NCBI RefSeq assembly: GCF_033568475.1
Contig: NC_133122.1
Span: 154,125,361-154,189,360 of the forward strand
Reading direction: 5' to 3'
Source: Henckelia pumila
Lineage: Eukaryota; Streptophyta; Magnoliopsida; Lamiales; Gesneriaceae
DNA: 64,000 nt
Both the position numbers and the translations under genes were made by a program. The notes beneath the pieces were generated by a model, which was not told where the DNA came from, did no database searches, and was given only the letters and a program-made list of their open reading frames with translations. Shown here piece after piece: positions 1 through 10,729 of the stretch; position 1 is the first letter of the stretch, and every line of letters begins with the position of its first letter.

Positions 1-1294
1 GTGATGACAGATGTCATCTCATCAGTGGTAGGCAGAGCAGCATCATCAGAAACAGGAGTTTGAAGAAATCCATTTATAATGGCAGGGCTGAAAGCGAAGA
101 TCTGCCCACGCACATAGACTTTTCCATACTTCATGTATCTAGGATCCTTCACAGCTTCAGTGAGATTTCAGTAGAACTCACGCACCAGTTCTCTGCAATA
201 AGGACCAGCAGTAGTAACAGTAGACAGTATGTTCCTTACCTCAAAAAATCTCACCATGTTCTGAGCTCCATAGCTCTCAACATCAATGTTATGCTCCTCC
301 AGAAACTCTCGATTAGAATAGTTCTCTCAGCAATCATCAATCTTCTTGGAGTAAAAAGCAGATGAATAGGACGAGTTTACCTGGTATTCTTCGCCTAAGG
401 TGTTGTCCAGGGTGTCGGCAACACCTTCCTTAGCACCTTCCTCTTCTTGTTCAGAGTCATCATAATTGGACTCTTCTTCCAACTCCTTCTCAGCATCTGA
501 ATCTTCACTCGAATCAGAGTTGGAACTATCAGAAGGTTGAGGGCGGCTGTCAGCAAATTCTGCAAGCATCTCCTCGTCTGGTTCATCTTCAGATTCTGGG
601 ATAGGAGCAGTACCACTGGATGTAGGCTTCTTGCCTTTAGACTTCTTCATTTTAGCCATGAACTGGGCTATTGACATTTCTTCTTCATCGAACAGAACAG
701 GAGGAACAGTAGATGTCCCCACAACAGTAGGTACAGATGCAGGTGCAATTTTCTCAACAACAGTAGCAGCAACAAGTGGAGTTCCTGATTCAATGGACTC
801 ACTCTCAGAGGAATCACTTGATGATTTACTTTCAGCGGCAAAAGGAACCGGAATAGCTTCTCCAGACGGTTCCTGGGTACTTGAATTTCCCCTTTTTTGG
901 CGTACAAGCTTGAAGTCTTCATCAGAGCTCTCATCCCCAGAGGTGAATTCAGTGTCCACCAGAGATGGTCTTGATGGTTGTCCTTTTCCACGGAATCGTT
1001 TGGAGGCAGTGTAATCTGGGTTGTATCCAGCTTGTCTCTTGGATCAGCGAGTTAAGGGTTTCGTGGGAAACACCTTATTCACCACGCTCATGTCTGGTAA
1101 ATTCTCTACATCGATGACATTGCCAGGCTCTCCTGGAGCGATGGAGTCCAGAGGCACAGGTTCCTCCGCAACAGGAATGATTGCTTGCTCAACCACAGGG
1201 TGTGGTGATGTAGGTGTCGTGACACCTTCCGAGCATCTTCCGTATATCCCATCTCAGAACAAATATCATGTGAATCAAAACTTTTTTCTGCCAT
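1..1294 (-). pseudogene. Extra 3' ORF of copia A, plant transposon-protein-like, broken
   Basis: Downstream of RNase H the minus strand carries a protein-like reading region. It has a start at 1294 (MAEKSFDSHDICSEMGY), a proline/valine-rich stretch, a basic stretch (KRFRGKGQPSRPS), and a Ser/Asp/Glu-rich stretch open at 959-327. A globular part then runs to the window edge, including YGAQNMVRFFEVRNIL and DPRYMKYGKVYVRG. That last part resembles, from memory, the 'putative plant transposon protein' domain often found in charged 3' ORFs of plant retroelements. Breaks: a frame change near 1225, exactly at a copy of the dispersed motif, and three in-frame stops (near 1046, 340 and 186), all TGA. 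Function is unknown; in Sirevirus-like elements this position is often called env-like, which is not shown here. Confidence 0.7.
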
Positions 1295-1301
1295 TAGAAT
1301 G

Positions 1302-2333
1302 TGAAAGAGTGAACAGAGAAGAAATTTTAGGCAATGGAAAAACAAGAAGTACAGAGGATACAATGGTGCGAAACAAAGCAATGAGATAATATCTTTCCTT
1401 AAACAGATAAGCATACAAACATATAAGGCACCAAATCTTTTCCTATTCTAACTCGGATTCTGAGTAGGCCCCAACGGTAACAAAATCTCCAACGGTAACT
1501 ATGAGGAGAATGGTAACAAATCCGATTTAATTTGGCAATAAATCTCTTCGATTTTTTCCGATAATTTCGGCCCAAATATTTCACCAAATATTTCCAAATT
1601 TAACTCCTCATCAGAATATAACACCACTGAAACAAAATCCAATCACATTCAAATTCAAAAATTCAGAGGATAGGGCAAAAATCACAAATTTTGTTCGATC
1701 AGAATTTTTAACCTTTTGGCTTAGTATATTCACAAATATGCGTGCCCTAATTATGTCTAAAAATAGAGTGTGACATAAAAAATAAAATGCAATTTTATGC
1801 ACAAATAAATGTTGACAAGTGAGGTGTTATCCACGATATTGGCAACATCTCCCAGCAACACTTCAGGATTCAAAAAAATTATTATATCCAATTCATTATT
1901 TTTGTAGAAGTGGTAGCATGCACACTAAAGGAACGATCTTCAAATGGACCCTTTTAGGTAGCTTTTTCCATTTGCTTCTGATTATCAATCAAATTTGATG
2001 ATTGATTCAATTCAAGCTTCATCATTTTTTTCTTTTGTTATTCTGAATTTACAAAGTCACTTTTTACTTGGGACAAGATCATGGAATACACGAACGTCTC
2101 TCCACTACTTCGTGACAAAGTCAGAACTCTTCTTTGATTAATCCACATTAAACTGTAAAAAATTTTGATGAGAATCCTGAGTGAAAACTAGTCAATGGTT
2201 ACAAAGTATCAACCACATCACAAAATAGAATGAATGCATGAATGCAATATGCCTAAGATCCTAAAAATGCACATGCATGAAAAGGTGTTATCACAGGGTG
2301 TTGGCAATACTCCTGACAGCATCTCGGTTCTGT
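1302..2333 (-). other. Non-coding spacer between RNase H and the extra ORF of copia A
   Basis: About 1 kb of AT-rich sequence without a convincing reading frame on either strand. It holds two copies of the dispersed motif (about 1822-1850 and 2284-2312). The rest resembles untranslated leader sequence of the 3' ORF. I see no promoter or splice site that I can support. Confidence 0.5.
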
Positions 2334-5300
2334 CTATAATGCACACATACTGAGAGACTTCCTTAGACTGGAAAATCTCTCGAAATCCAAAGCTTTTGTG
2401 AATATATCAGCTAATTGGTTATTAGTTCCAACAAACTCAATTAAGATCATGCTTTTCTCGACCAAATCTCGAATGAAGTGATGTCTAATGTCAATGTGTT
2501 TGGTTCGAGAGTGTTGTACTGGATTTTTGGATATATCAATGACACTTGAATTATCACAGTACACAATAGGAGTATCACTCTTAACACCATAATCATTTAG
2601 CATTTGATTCATCCAAAGGAGTTGTGAACAGCAACTACCAATAGCAACATACTCAGACTCGGCAGTAGACAGTGAGACACAATTTTGTTTCTTACTATAC
2701 CAAGATACTAAGTTATTCCCCAAGTAGAAACATCCTCCCGAAGTGCTCTTTCTCTCATCTAAATCCCCAGCCCAATCAACATAACTAAATCCTACCAAAT
2801 TAGAATTGGTTTCTTTAGTGTACCACAAACCCAAATTCAAAGTTCCAGCCACATATTTCAGTATACGTTTTACGGCCTTCAAGTGAGTAATTTTTGGGTT
2901 AGACTGGTATCTAGCACATAGACAAACACTATACATGATATCAGGTCTAGTAGCACTTAAATATAAAAGACTACCAATCATGCTTCTGTAGAGGGTGTTG
3001 TCAACACCTTCGGCAACATCCTCCCTAGACAGTTTTTCATTAGACCCCATAGGTGTGCGCATGTGTTTAGTATTGTCATTCAGAAACTTCTTTACAAGAT
3101 TTTTAGCATACTTTCTTTGACACAAAAATATACCATCATGCATTTGTTTCACTTGCAAGCCCAAGAAATATGTTAACTCACCAACCATGCTCATCTCAAA
3201 TGTAGACGACATGCACTTCACAAAATCATCAACAAGTTTATCATTTGAAGCACAAAAAATTATATCATCCACATAAATTTGAAAAATTAATATATTACCT
3301 TGAGACTTTTGCACAAACAAAGTCTTATCAACTTCACCTTTTTTGAAGCCAATATTGAGCAAGTACTCAGTAAGTCTCCCATACCATGCACGTGGTGCTT
3401 GATTCAATCCATACAATGCCTTTTTCAACTTATACACATAGTCAAGATGATTTGGATCCTCAAAACCCTTAGGTTTTTTCACAAAGACTTCTTCATTTAG
3501 GATCTCATTCAAAAAGGCACTCTTTACATCCATTTGAAACAGTTTCATTCCCATATAACATGAAACAACAAGCAAAAGTCGGACTGACTCAATGCGGGCT
3601 ACAGGAGCAAAGGTTTCATCAAAGTTCACCCCTTCAACCTGTGTATACCCTTGAGCTACCAACCTAGCTTTATTCCTAATGATATTTCCCGACTCATCAG
3701 TTTTATTTTTGAAAATCCATTTAGTTCCTATGACATTTCCATGAGCAGGACGCGGTACTAAGTACCAAACATCATTCCTAACAAATTGTTCTAACTCTTC
3801 ATGCATAGCATTGACCCAAAATTCATCTTTTAAAGCTTCTTCTACCTTTTTGGGTTCAATGTTTGACACGAAACAAGAGAATCTTACCTGAGAATATGTA
3901 GAACTCATGCACAACAAACCTGTCATCTTTCGATAATCCACTTTCTCTTTCCTTCGAGTTTGCAAGTCTCCATGCACATCTCCAATGACCTGTGAGGTTG
4001 GGTGATTCTTTTGAATTCTGCTTGGAACGTTCTTTCCAGCTTCATTTACCTCACTGTTCTCATCAATATTCTCATCTGTAGGCTTTTCAACTTTTGATTC
4101 TGTATTTTCTATAGGAGGTGTTGTCAGAGGTGTTGGCAACACTCCTTTGACAGCATCTAAATTTCCAGAATTTTCAATCAGATCATTAACTTCATCCTCA
4201 GCTATTTTCTTCTTTAGATCTGCAAAGTCATCAAAAATAACATTAATTGACTCAAAAATAGTCCGTGTTCTCAAGTTGTACATCCTATAGGCTCGGCTAT
4301 TTGATGAATATCCCATGAACATACACTTATCACTTTTTGCATCAAATTTAGCAAGATGATCCCTATCATTCAAAACGTGACATACACATCCAAAAACATG
4401 AAAATATTTAAGGTTTGGCCTCTTTCCCATGAGAATTTCGTAGGATGTCATAGTAGTACCATTCCTCAAATAAACTCTATTTGAAATATGACATGCAGTA
4501 TTCAAGGCTTCAGCCCAAAAACGTTTTGAAATATTTTTCGAACTCAACATCACTCTTGCCATTTCTTGCAAAGTCCTATTTTTTCTTTCAGCAATTCCAT
4601 TTTTTTGTGGAGTTTTAGGAGCAGAAAATTCATGAGAAACACCTTTCTTATCACACAGACTAGCAAAAGAAGAGTTTTCGAACTTCTTACCATGATCAGT
4701 GCGAATACGGATTACCTTCAGATTATGTAGATTCGTAATCTTAGTGAGCAATTTCTTGAAGGCATCAAATGTGTCCGATTTTTCTCTCAGAAAATTTACC
4801 CAAGTATATCGTGAGAAATCATCTACACAAAAAAAGAATATTTCTTACCTCCAAAGCTTTCAACATCCATTGGACGCATCAAGTCCATATGTAAAAGCTC
4901 AAGGCAGCGTGTTGTCACAGATGTTGGCAACACCTCGTATGACACCCTAGTCTGCTTCCCTTTCTGACATGCTTCACACACAAATGGAATACCAGCTTTT
5001 AAGTTAGGCATACCTCTGACAGCATCTAACTTACTTAAGTTCTTTAAAGTCTTGAAGTTTGCATGACCCAATTTTTGATGCCATAGATCAAACTCATTCA
5101 ATTTTGTATGCCTACAAGTCATCTCTTCTCCGAGTTGATAGCAGTTATCCGATGACCTTGTACCTGTCATGACACACAAATTTGAATCATCAAAAACTTT
5201 GCATAATTTCTTATCAAATTGCACATGCAAATTATCATCACAAAGTTGGCTTATGCTTATTAGATTTGCGGTTAATCCTTCAACATGAAGCACATTGCGA

Positions 5301-5595
5301 AGCTTGGGTAGACCAGCAACATCCAGAGTTTCTTTTCCAACAATGTTTCCCTTTGAACCTCAACCTAGGTTACTTTTCCACTTTTCTGTTCAACATAGTC
5401 AGTGAAAAACTTTTTGGAACCTGTCATATGACGAGAGCTACCGCTATCAATGTACCATGCACCTGAAACATTAGTTCTCAAAGCAGTATAAATAATATGA
5501 CATTGAATATCAGCTTTTGATACCCAAATCTTTCTTACATAAGATCTGTTTCTAGGAATGTTGTGGGGAGGTGTTGGCAACACCTTAGGCAACAC
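2334..5595 (-). pseudogene. pol: Copia A pol: protease, integrase, reverse transcriptase, RNase H, frameshifted
   Basis: Three minus-strand blocks make up a decayed pol. Block 5595-5365 has the aspartic protease region (WYIDSGSSRHMTGS, catalytic DSG present). Block 5293-4823 has the GAG-pre-integrase zinc finger (LWHQKLGHANF and CEACQKGK). Block 4751-2334 (805 codons) holds the end of the integrase core (PQKNGIAERKNRTLQEMARV), the copia RT (NKARLVAQGYTQVEG and catalytic YVDDIIF) and RNase H (STAESEYVA, RTKHIDIRHHFIRD). Frame breaks lie between 5365 and 5293 and between 4823 and 4751, so no single polyprotein is made. Several copies of the dispersed motif are read in frame here, for example as VLPTP and LTTPP near 4130. 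The domain assignment is certain; activity is very unlikely. Confidence 0.95.
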
Positions 5596-5670
5596 CTTCG
5601 ATGCAGATCTATACCTGTAGTCTTCCTGCAGCTTAAAACAGTATGGTTTGATATGACCTGGTCTATGACA

Positions 5671-7381
5671 CTAATGACAGATGTACTTACGTTTCCTTCT
5701 AGATTTTGAAGGGGCAGCAGGCTGTGGCTTTGGTTTTGGAGGATCATTTGGTGAGGCCTTTTTGCTTGAGATTTTTGCACTGCTACTTTCCTTGACAAAC
5801 ATAGGGCCTTTCGAACTTTCAACAACCTCAAATATGTTGTTTTCAAAACCTAAACCAGCCGTACCATCTCTTCCCATCATGAGTAACGAATCAAGCTTGG
5901 AAGTTCTTGAATTAAACTTGGCCAATGTAGCATTTGCTTTTTCGAGTTCTTTCTTCACTTGGCTTAGTTCCATGTTTTTCTTACTCAGCATGACTTCCAG
6001 TCTTGACACATCAGCCTTTATATCAGAATTTTCCTTCGAAAGAATAGTATTCATCTTATTCCTTTCAACCCAATCAGTATGAAGTTCTTCAAAGATCATC
6101 CGAGCTTCTTCCATGGACATTGTCTCTTCACTTGTATCATTATCACACATGTTATCAGTAATGGAGGAATTCAAACAAACTGACCTTTGGGAGATGTTGC
6201 GGCCGGGTGTGGCAACACCTGCGGCAACACCTAAAGGATTGACTTGAAACTTTTTCTTGCTCTTCAGTAGGGCAGATAAGGCAGTATGGCTTTCTTCATC
6301 TTCTTGTTCTTCTTTGTCAGACTCTCCATCACTCAAGGACGTGTTCATCCCTTTTCTAAGCGTGTTGGCAAACTCATTTGCATAGTGTCCAAAACCTTGA
6401 CAAGCATGACATTGAACAGTGTCCAACTTCTTTGACACAAACTTCTTCTTCCCTTCCAACATCAGTCGAGGCTTAGGAGTATCAACAGGTTTCCTTGGTG
6501 ATTGTTCTGATCCAGTAATCCTTAAAGGCTTGTTAGAGAACATTGGATCCTTGAGTTTTTTATCCGTCTTTCTTGACTCTTTCATCTTCTTCAGATAATC
6601 ATTGAATTTTCTAGTCATAAGAGAGATCGAATCATCTTCCAAGTCAGATTGATGAACTTCTTGATGAAATTGAACATACTCCTCGTATGAGGGTTTCGAG
6701 GCTTGAAGGGCTATTGATTTTCCTTTATCCTTCTCTTGTTCTGAATTGTTCATCTCAAAAACTTGAAGGATACTAATCAGTTCAGTCATCTTCATCTTTG
6801 AATGTCTTTAATTTCTTCAAGCGCCCAAATATTTCCATTAAATCTTTTAGGCAAGGATCGAAGAACCTTGTTCACCATAGTTTCACTAGCAATAGGTCCT
6901 CCAAGAGCATGTGCCTCTGTAGCTATCTCCCTAAGTTTCTTATCATAATCAGCAATAGATTCATTCTCATCCATCCTGATATTTTCAAATCTTGCATTTA
7001 ACAATCTCAATCTTGTTCTTCTCATGCTATCAGTCCCTTCACAGTGTTCTTGAAGAGAATCCCATGCATCCTTAGCAACAGTGCAATCAGCTATGATTCC
7101 ATACATCCTCATATCAACAGTTGCAAAAATTGCATTGAGTGCTTTAGTATTGTAGCTTGAACTTTGTGTTTCCTCGGCAGTCCAAGTTTCTTTTGCTTGA
7201 TGATGTAGTCTCCATATTCATCTAGCGTCTTTGGAGGAGTCCAACCTGTAAAAATACTTTGCCAAGCACGAACATCCATAGCCTTAATAGTATATCGCAT
7301 CCTATTCTTCCATAGTGCGTAATTCGTGCCATCAAGGACCGGAGGTTTCAGGAACAAGTTCGCAACAGACGATGAGTCCAT
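5671..7381 (-). pseudogene. gag: Copia A gag, broken by two frameshifts
   Basis: The start at 7381 gives MDSSSVANLFLKPPVLDGTN, the typical N-terminus of plant copia gag (DUF4219/UBN2 type, with the ALWKNRMRYTIKAMD helix). Reading continues in a second frame at 7112-6792 (LRLLNARFENIRMDENESI, the UBN2 core) and a third at 6795-5671 (nucleocapsid part with a long coiled-coil-like Glu/Lys stretch). The zinc knuckle near 6395 reads CHACQGFGHYANEF: CxxC and H are kept but the last Cys is Phe, so metal binding is doubtful. A motif copy at 6193-6232 is read as GVAAGVATPGRN. Gag would form the virus-like particle; this copy is a pseudogene. Confidence 0.9.
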
Positions 7382-7439
7382 CTTATTTCCTATAATAAAA
7401 TAAACAAACCAAGATCAGTTCTTAGTGTATCAAGAATAT

Positions 7440-7452
7440 GGCTCTGATGCCA
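7440..7452 (-). other. Primer binding site of copia A
   Basis: The minus strand reads TGGCATCAGAGCC two bases after the LTR end. This is the usual initiator-Met tRNA complement (TGGTATCAGAGC) with one T-to-C change. It fixes the element orientation as minus and the inner LTR border at 7455. Confidence 0.88.
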
Positions 7453-7454
7453 CT

Positions 7455-8275
7455 TGTAAGGGAATAGGGGTTGCACATAAACTGTTTGAGGTGTTGTCAC
7501 AAGATGTTGACCACACCTACAATAACACCTTGAGTAACTTGCAGCGGAATAAAATTAAAGCGTAAATAAAATAAACAAGCAACCAAATAAATAGACTCAA
7601 TATGATTTAAGCAAGAGTATAAAATACTCTTGCAGCGCCTCAGGGCAAAACTTCACTAGAAAACAAATCAAAGAGTTTTACAAACCCTAACACTAGTGAT
7701 TATTGTAAAATTCAATTTCTCAAAACAATTGAGAAAATAAACCATAAAAATAACTCCTAAAAATTCTATTCAAAATAGAATAAATAAAATAGAGTAAGGA
7801 GTTAAAAATCTTGATGCCAAAAACTTGTATAGTCGAAACACTCTTCAATCAATGATCTTCAAGTGTTCTTCAAGCATCAAGTAACCTTGACCGATTTGAG
7901 CTTTCAATGATCTTCAATCCTTCTGTCAATGTACGTGTATGAAGCTCTTGGGAAATCTCACGGTCTCTCTCTATCTCTCCTTTCTTGTGAACGCCTATCT
8001 CAAAATAAATAGACCAAGAATCCTTCTTCAATATATTTCCTTGTAGGCGTAGGATTTTTTTAATTTGATCATATCAAATCTACACAAATAAAGAAAGATA
8101 AATATTAGATATGATATGTTAAATATTCTAATCAGCTTATTAATATCGCAAATAGGAAATAAATCACATAAATAAAGATTATTTCATGTCCAAGAAAGAC
8201 AAAAGATATTTAATAAACTCTTTTTTAAAATAAGATGATTTTAAAAAATAAAATATTCCTTTCAAATTATGCACA
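7455..8275 (-). repeat. 5' LTR of copia A
   Basis: On the + strand the LTR begins TGTAAGGGAATAGG next to the PBS. It probably ends at ATGCACA (8269-8275), giving a TG...CA unit of about 821 bp; the outer border could be 8273. It contains one copy of the dispersed motif (7489-7518). The inner 350 bp resembles, in reverse orientation, the sequence at 63850-64000, so a related LTR starts at the right end of the window. The partner LTR is outside the window, so TSD and age cannot be read. Confidence 0.75.
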
Positions 8276-8809
8276 CTTTCGCTTGCGCAGGTTTAGGACC
8301 AAGAACATTAAAGATGTCATTATTTAACAGAGAAGTCCGTGGGAAAAAGGGGTGGCGGGGGGGTGGATATATTTACCTAGTGTTAACAAATGAATTAAAA
8401 AAAAAGAGATTGTGGACTTTTAATTTCTTTACAAATAAGTTTTCAAAATAAGTAAAGAAAAGTTCATAATCATTTTTTTAAGCATTTGTAACCCTTAGAT
8501 GATGAAACATCGCCAAAAACCACATACAGGAGCTTTCTATTAATTATTTATTTATATGTTATTCTAAAATTGAAAAATAAATAGTGGGAATAAATTTTTC
8601 GATGAGACACAAAGCGCGCCCACCTCAAATATCCAAAATACATGGATGGCCCTCTATTGTTACCAACAAAAAAGAATGGTTACAAAACTACAAAAAACAT
8701 ACAAAGAGAAAATTAGGTAAATTTGGTTATGGTTGTTTTGACAAAATAATGGTAGAGAGAAGACAATGCTTCACATTTTTGTGTGTTTTATTACAAGAAA
8801 TCAATCGTT
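8276..8809 (+). other. Upstream region of the first XTH gene
   Basis: This is an AT-rich stretch between the copia A LTR and the first XTH start codon. I see no clear TATA box in the last 100 bp and no reading frame that I recognise. Part of it (about 8400-8500) loosely resembles 22970-23070 (a shared TTCATAATCATTTTTTTA-like stretch), suggesting old repeat material. The promoter of the XTH gene must lie here or in the retrotransposon LTR just upstream. Confidence 0.45.
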
Positions 8810-10555
8810 ATGCGACCAAGAAACCCTCACCCATCTCGTTCCAACAAGTTAGTCCCATATTTGGCTTTCATTGTCTTCTCTGCCATCTTTGTTTTCAAGG
8901 TAACTTTAATTAAGCTCCTTTTTCAACATATATATTCATATAATTCACATGCAAAACGTGAAGTTTAATTTCTTTTAAATATATGTTTCAGGTGGACGTT
9001 ATTATTTCTCAAACAATTTTTGCGGCCAAACGGAATCAAGAAATTAGAACGAGGTACCTAGTTTTCAATATTAGTTTCTAGGCAATTTACGAGGATCAGT
9101 TTAAATTAGCTGATTAATTGTCTGGAAATAATCTTGTTACAGCCAAAGTGTTGTTGTTAAAAATGGTACATTTTACCAACAATTCATCATCTCGTGGGGT
9201 GAGAGCCACACTCAGATACTGGAAGACGGCGAGCTTCTTACCCTGTCCCTCGACAAGTCGTCCGGTGCCGGCTTCGAATCCAAGCGAGAAATACTCTTCG
9301 GAAAAGTCGAAATGCAAATCAAGCTCATCCCTGGAAACTCCGCTGGCACTATCACAACCTTTTATGTAAGATTTATAACCAAAAAAAAAAAGAATTAATA
9401 CTATCCATTCATCTCATGCATGCATGGTTTACGTACCTCGTCGGTCGCATAACGGCCGCCATTCCATAACCGGAACAAGGTATTCTGTTATGAAGTTTCG
9501 GCGTGTAAGGAGGTTGTAATGTGGCTCCATTTTGCAGACATGCATAAGCAACCAATATAACTGTGTCGTGGAACGTTGCGACCTACGTGAATCGTTTTTA
9601 TTTTTATTTTTTTTTATTTTACCTCCAAAATTTCCAATTATTTTGATTTTTTCATTAAAAAATTTTCAATTTTTTAAAATAATCAGCGAGGTCATCGCGA
9701 CCGTTGATGGAACTGGAACAGTAGTCTCCACGGTTACGGCCAATCATGCATCTTACGTGCATATACTGTGTATTATTGATACGTACGTATATTTTTTCTC
9801 ATTTTTATTTATTTCAAAACCTTAGTTGTCTTCAGAAGGAGATCATCATGATGAGATAGATTTCGAATTTATTGGAAATTCAAGTGGCAATCCGTACACA
9901 GTTCACACAAACGTATTCAGCCAAGGCAGAGGTGAAAGAGAAAACCAGTTTTTCTTATGGTTTGATCCAACCCAAGATTTCCATACCTACACAATTATCT
10001 GGAACCCCAAATGCATTATGTAAGTATTGATCACTTCTAATTTTCTTGAGTTTGAAGGTGTGCAAATTAATTACTCGTCAAGTCGAGCTCGAGTTAAAAT
10101 ATATAAATAGTTCTCTAGCCACGCTCAAACTCAGCATAATCAAACACATTGTTTTCAGCTTCTTGATCGACAACATGCCGATAAGAGAATTCAGAAATGC
10201 GGAGACATTAGGCGTACCATACCCTAAAGAGCAACCGATGCGAGTGTATTCGAGCATTTGGAATGCGGATGAATGGGCCACACAACACGGGAGGGTGAAA
10301 ACCAACTGGACTCTAGCTCCTTTCGAAGCTTCGTACCGGAATTTTACTGCGGATGGGTGCATTTGGTCTTATAGAACTAGAAGTAGTACATGTAACGAGA
10401 CCGATTTCTCGACGAATCCATGGCTGAACATGGAGTTGGATCGAAGAAGTAGGGAGAGGATGAAGAAGTTGCAGAGAGAACATATGGTGTATGATTATTG
10501 TACGGATAAATGGAGGTTTCGTAGAGGCCCTGGTAAGGAATGCAGAATTAACTAG
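8810..10555 (+). CDS. Xyloglucan endotransglucosylase/hydrolase (XTH), five-exon model
   Basis: GH16 family enzyme that cuts and rejoins xyloglucan chains in the cell wall. Exons: 8810-8899, 8992-9053, 9143-9365, 9826-10019, 10159-10555. All introns are GT-AG and the joined frame stays open for 321 residues. Exon 1 gives a basic N-terminus and a hydrophobic segment ([16 protein letters not shown]), a signal peptide or anchor. Exon 3 holds the first beta strands ([19 protein letters not shown]). Exon 4 has the catalytic motif [11 protein letters not shown], with nucleophile Glu135 and acid/base Glu139, followed by the usual N-glycosylation site (Asn143-Ser-Ser). Exon 5 has [10 protein letters not shown], the wall-binding loops and C-terminal cysteines (YDYC, ECRIN). 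It is longer than usual (about 290), because of the N-terminal extension in exons 1-2; that part is the least certain. XTH identity is certain. Confidence 0.9.
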
Positions 10556-10729
10556 CTAGCTAGGTTAATATTCTTGTTGGTTAGAATTGTAACTAGTTGT
10601 TGTAGCATGCATGCATGCATGCGGTTTTTAGATGTTCAAAATATTTAATTTACTAGTTATCATTTTTGGAATTAAAACTTCGTAAAACAGATTTTTTTTT
10701 TATTTTGTTTGAATTTGGAAACTAATATA
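10556..10729 (+). other. 3' flank of the first XTH gene
   Basis: This short AT-rich stretch contains a run of GCATGCAT repeats (about 10604-10622). It ends in ATATA at 10725-10729, the left target-site copy of the LTR element that follows. The insertion is only about 175 bp past the stop codon, so it may lie in or next to the 3' UTR or polyadenylation region. Confidence 0.6.

Larger units (their letters stand above)
398..7518. repeat. Dispersed approximately 40-nt motif family inside copia A
   Basis: Ten copies lie on the + strand at about 398-425, 1198-1226, 1822-1850, 2284-2312, 2992-3023, 4116-4143, 4907-4935, 5561-5597, 6193-6232 and 7489-7518. In the sense (minus) orientation the blocks are GATGCTGTC, then AGGTGTTGCCAACACCT, then TGACAACACCT, with small gaps and substitutions. 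The middle block is a near-perfect palindrome. Copies occur in the LTR, gag, integrase, RT, the 3' ORF and non-coding spacers. In coding parts they are read in more than one frame (VLPTPLTTPP, VADTLDNT, VAAGVATP). No copies were noticed in the other elements of the window. Confidence 0.85.
1..8275 (-). mobile_element. Ty1/copia LTR retrotransposon (copia A), 3' end outside window
   Basis: On the minus strand the order is LTR (8275-7455), primer binding site, gag, protease, integrase, reverse transcriptase, RNase H, then an extra open reading region running off the left edge. Gag-PR-IN-RT-RH order is the copia order. A 3' ORF after RNase H is known from Sirevirus-type copia elements, so that clade is my best guess. 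Gag and pol are broken by frameshifts and the extra ORF by stops, so this copy cannot act alone. The 3' LTR and the target-site duplication are not in the window. The element carries at least ten copies of a short motif described separately. Confidence 0.93.
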
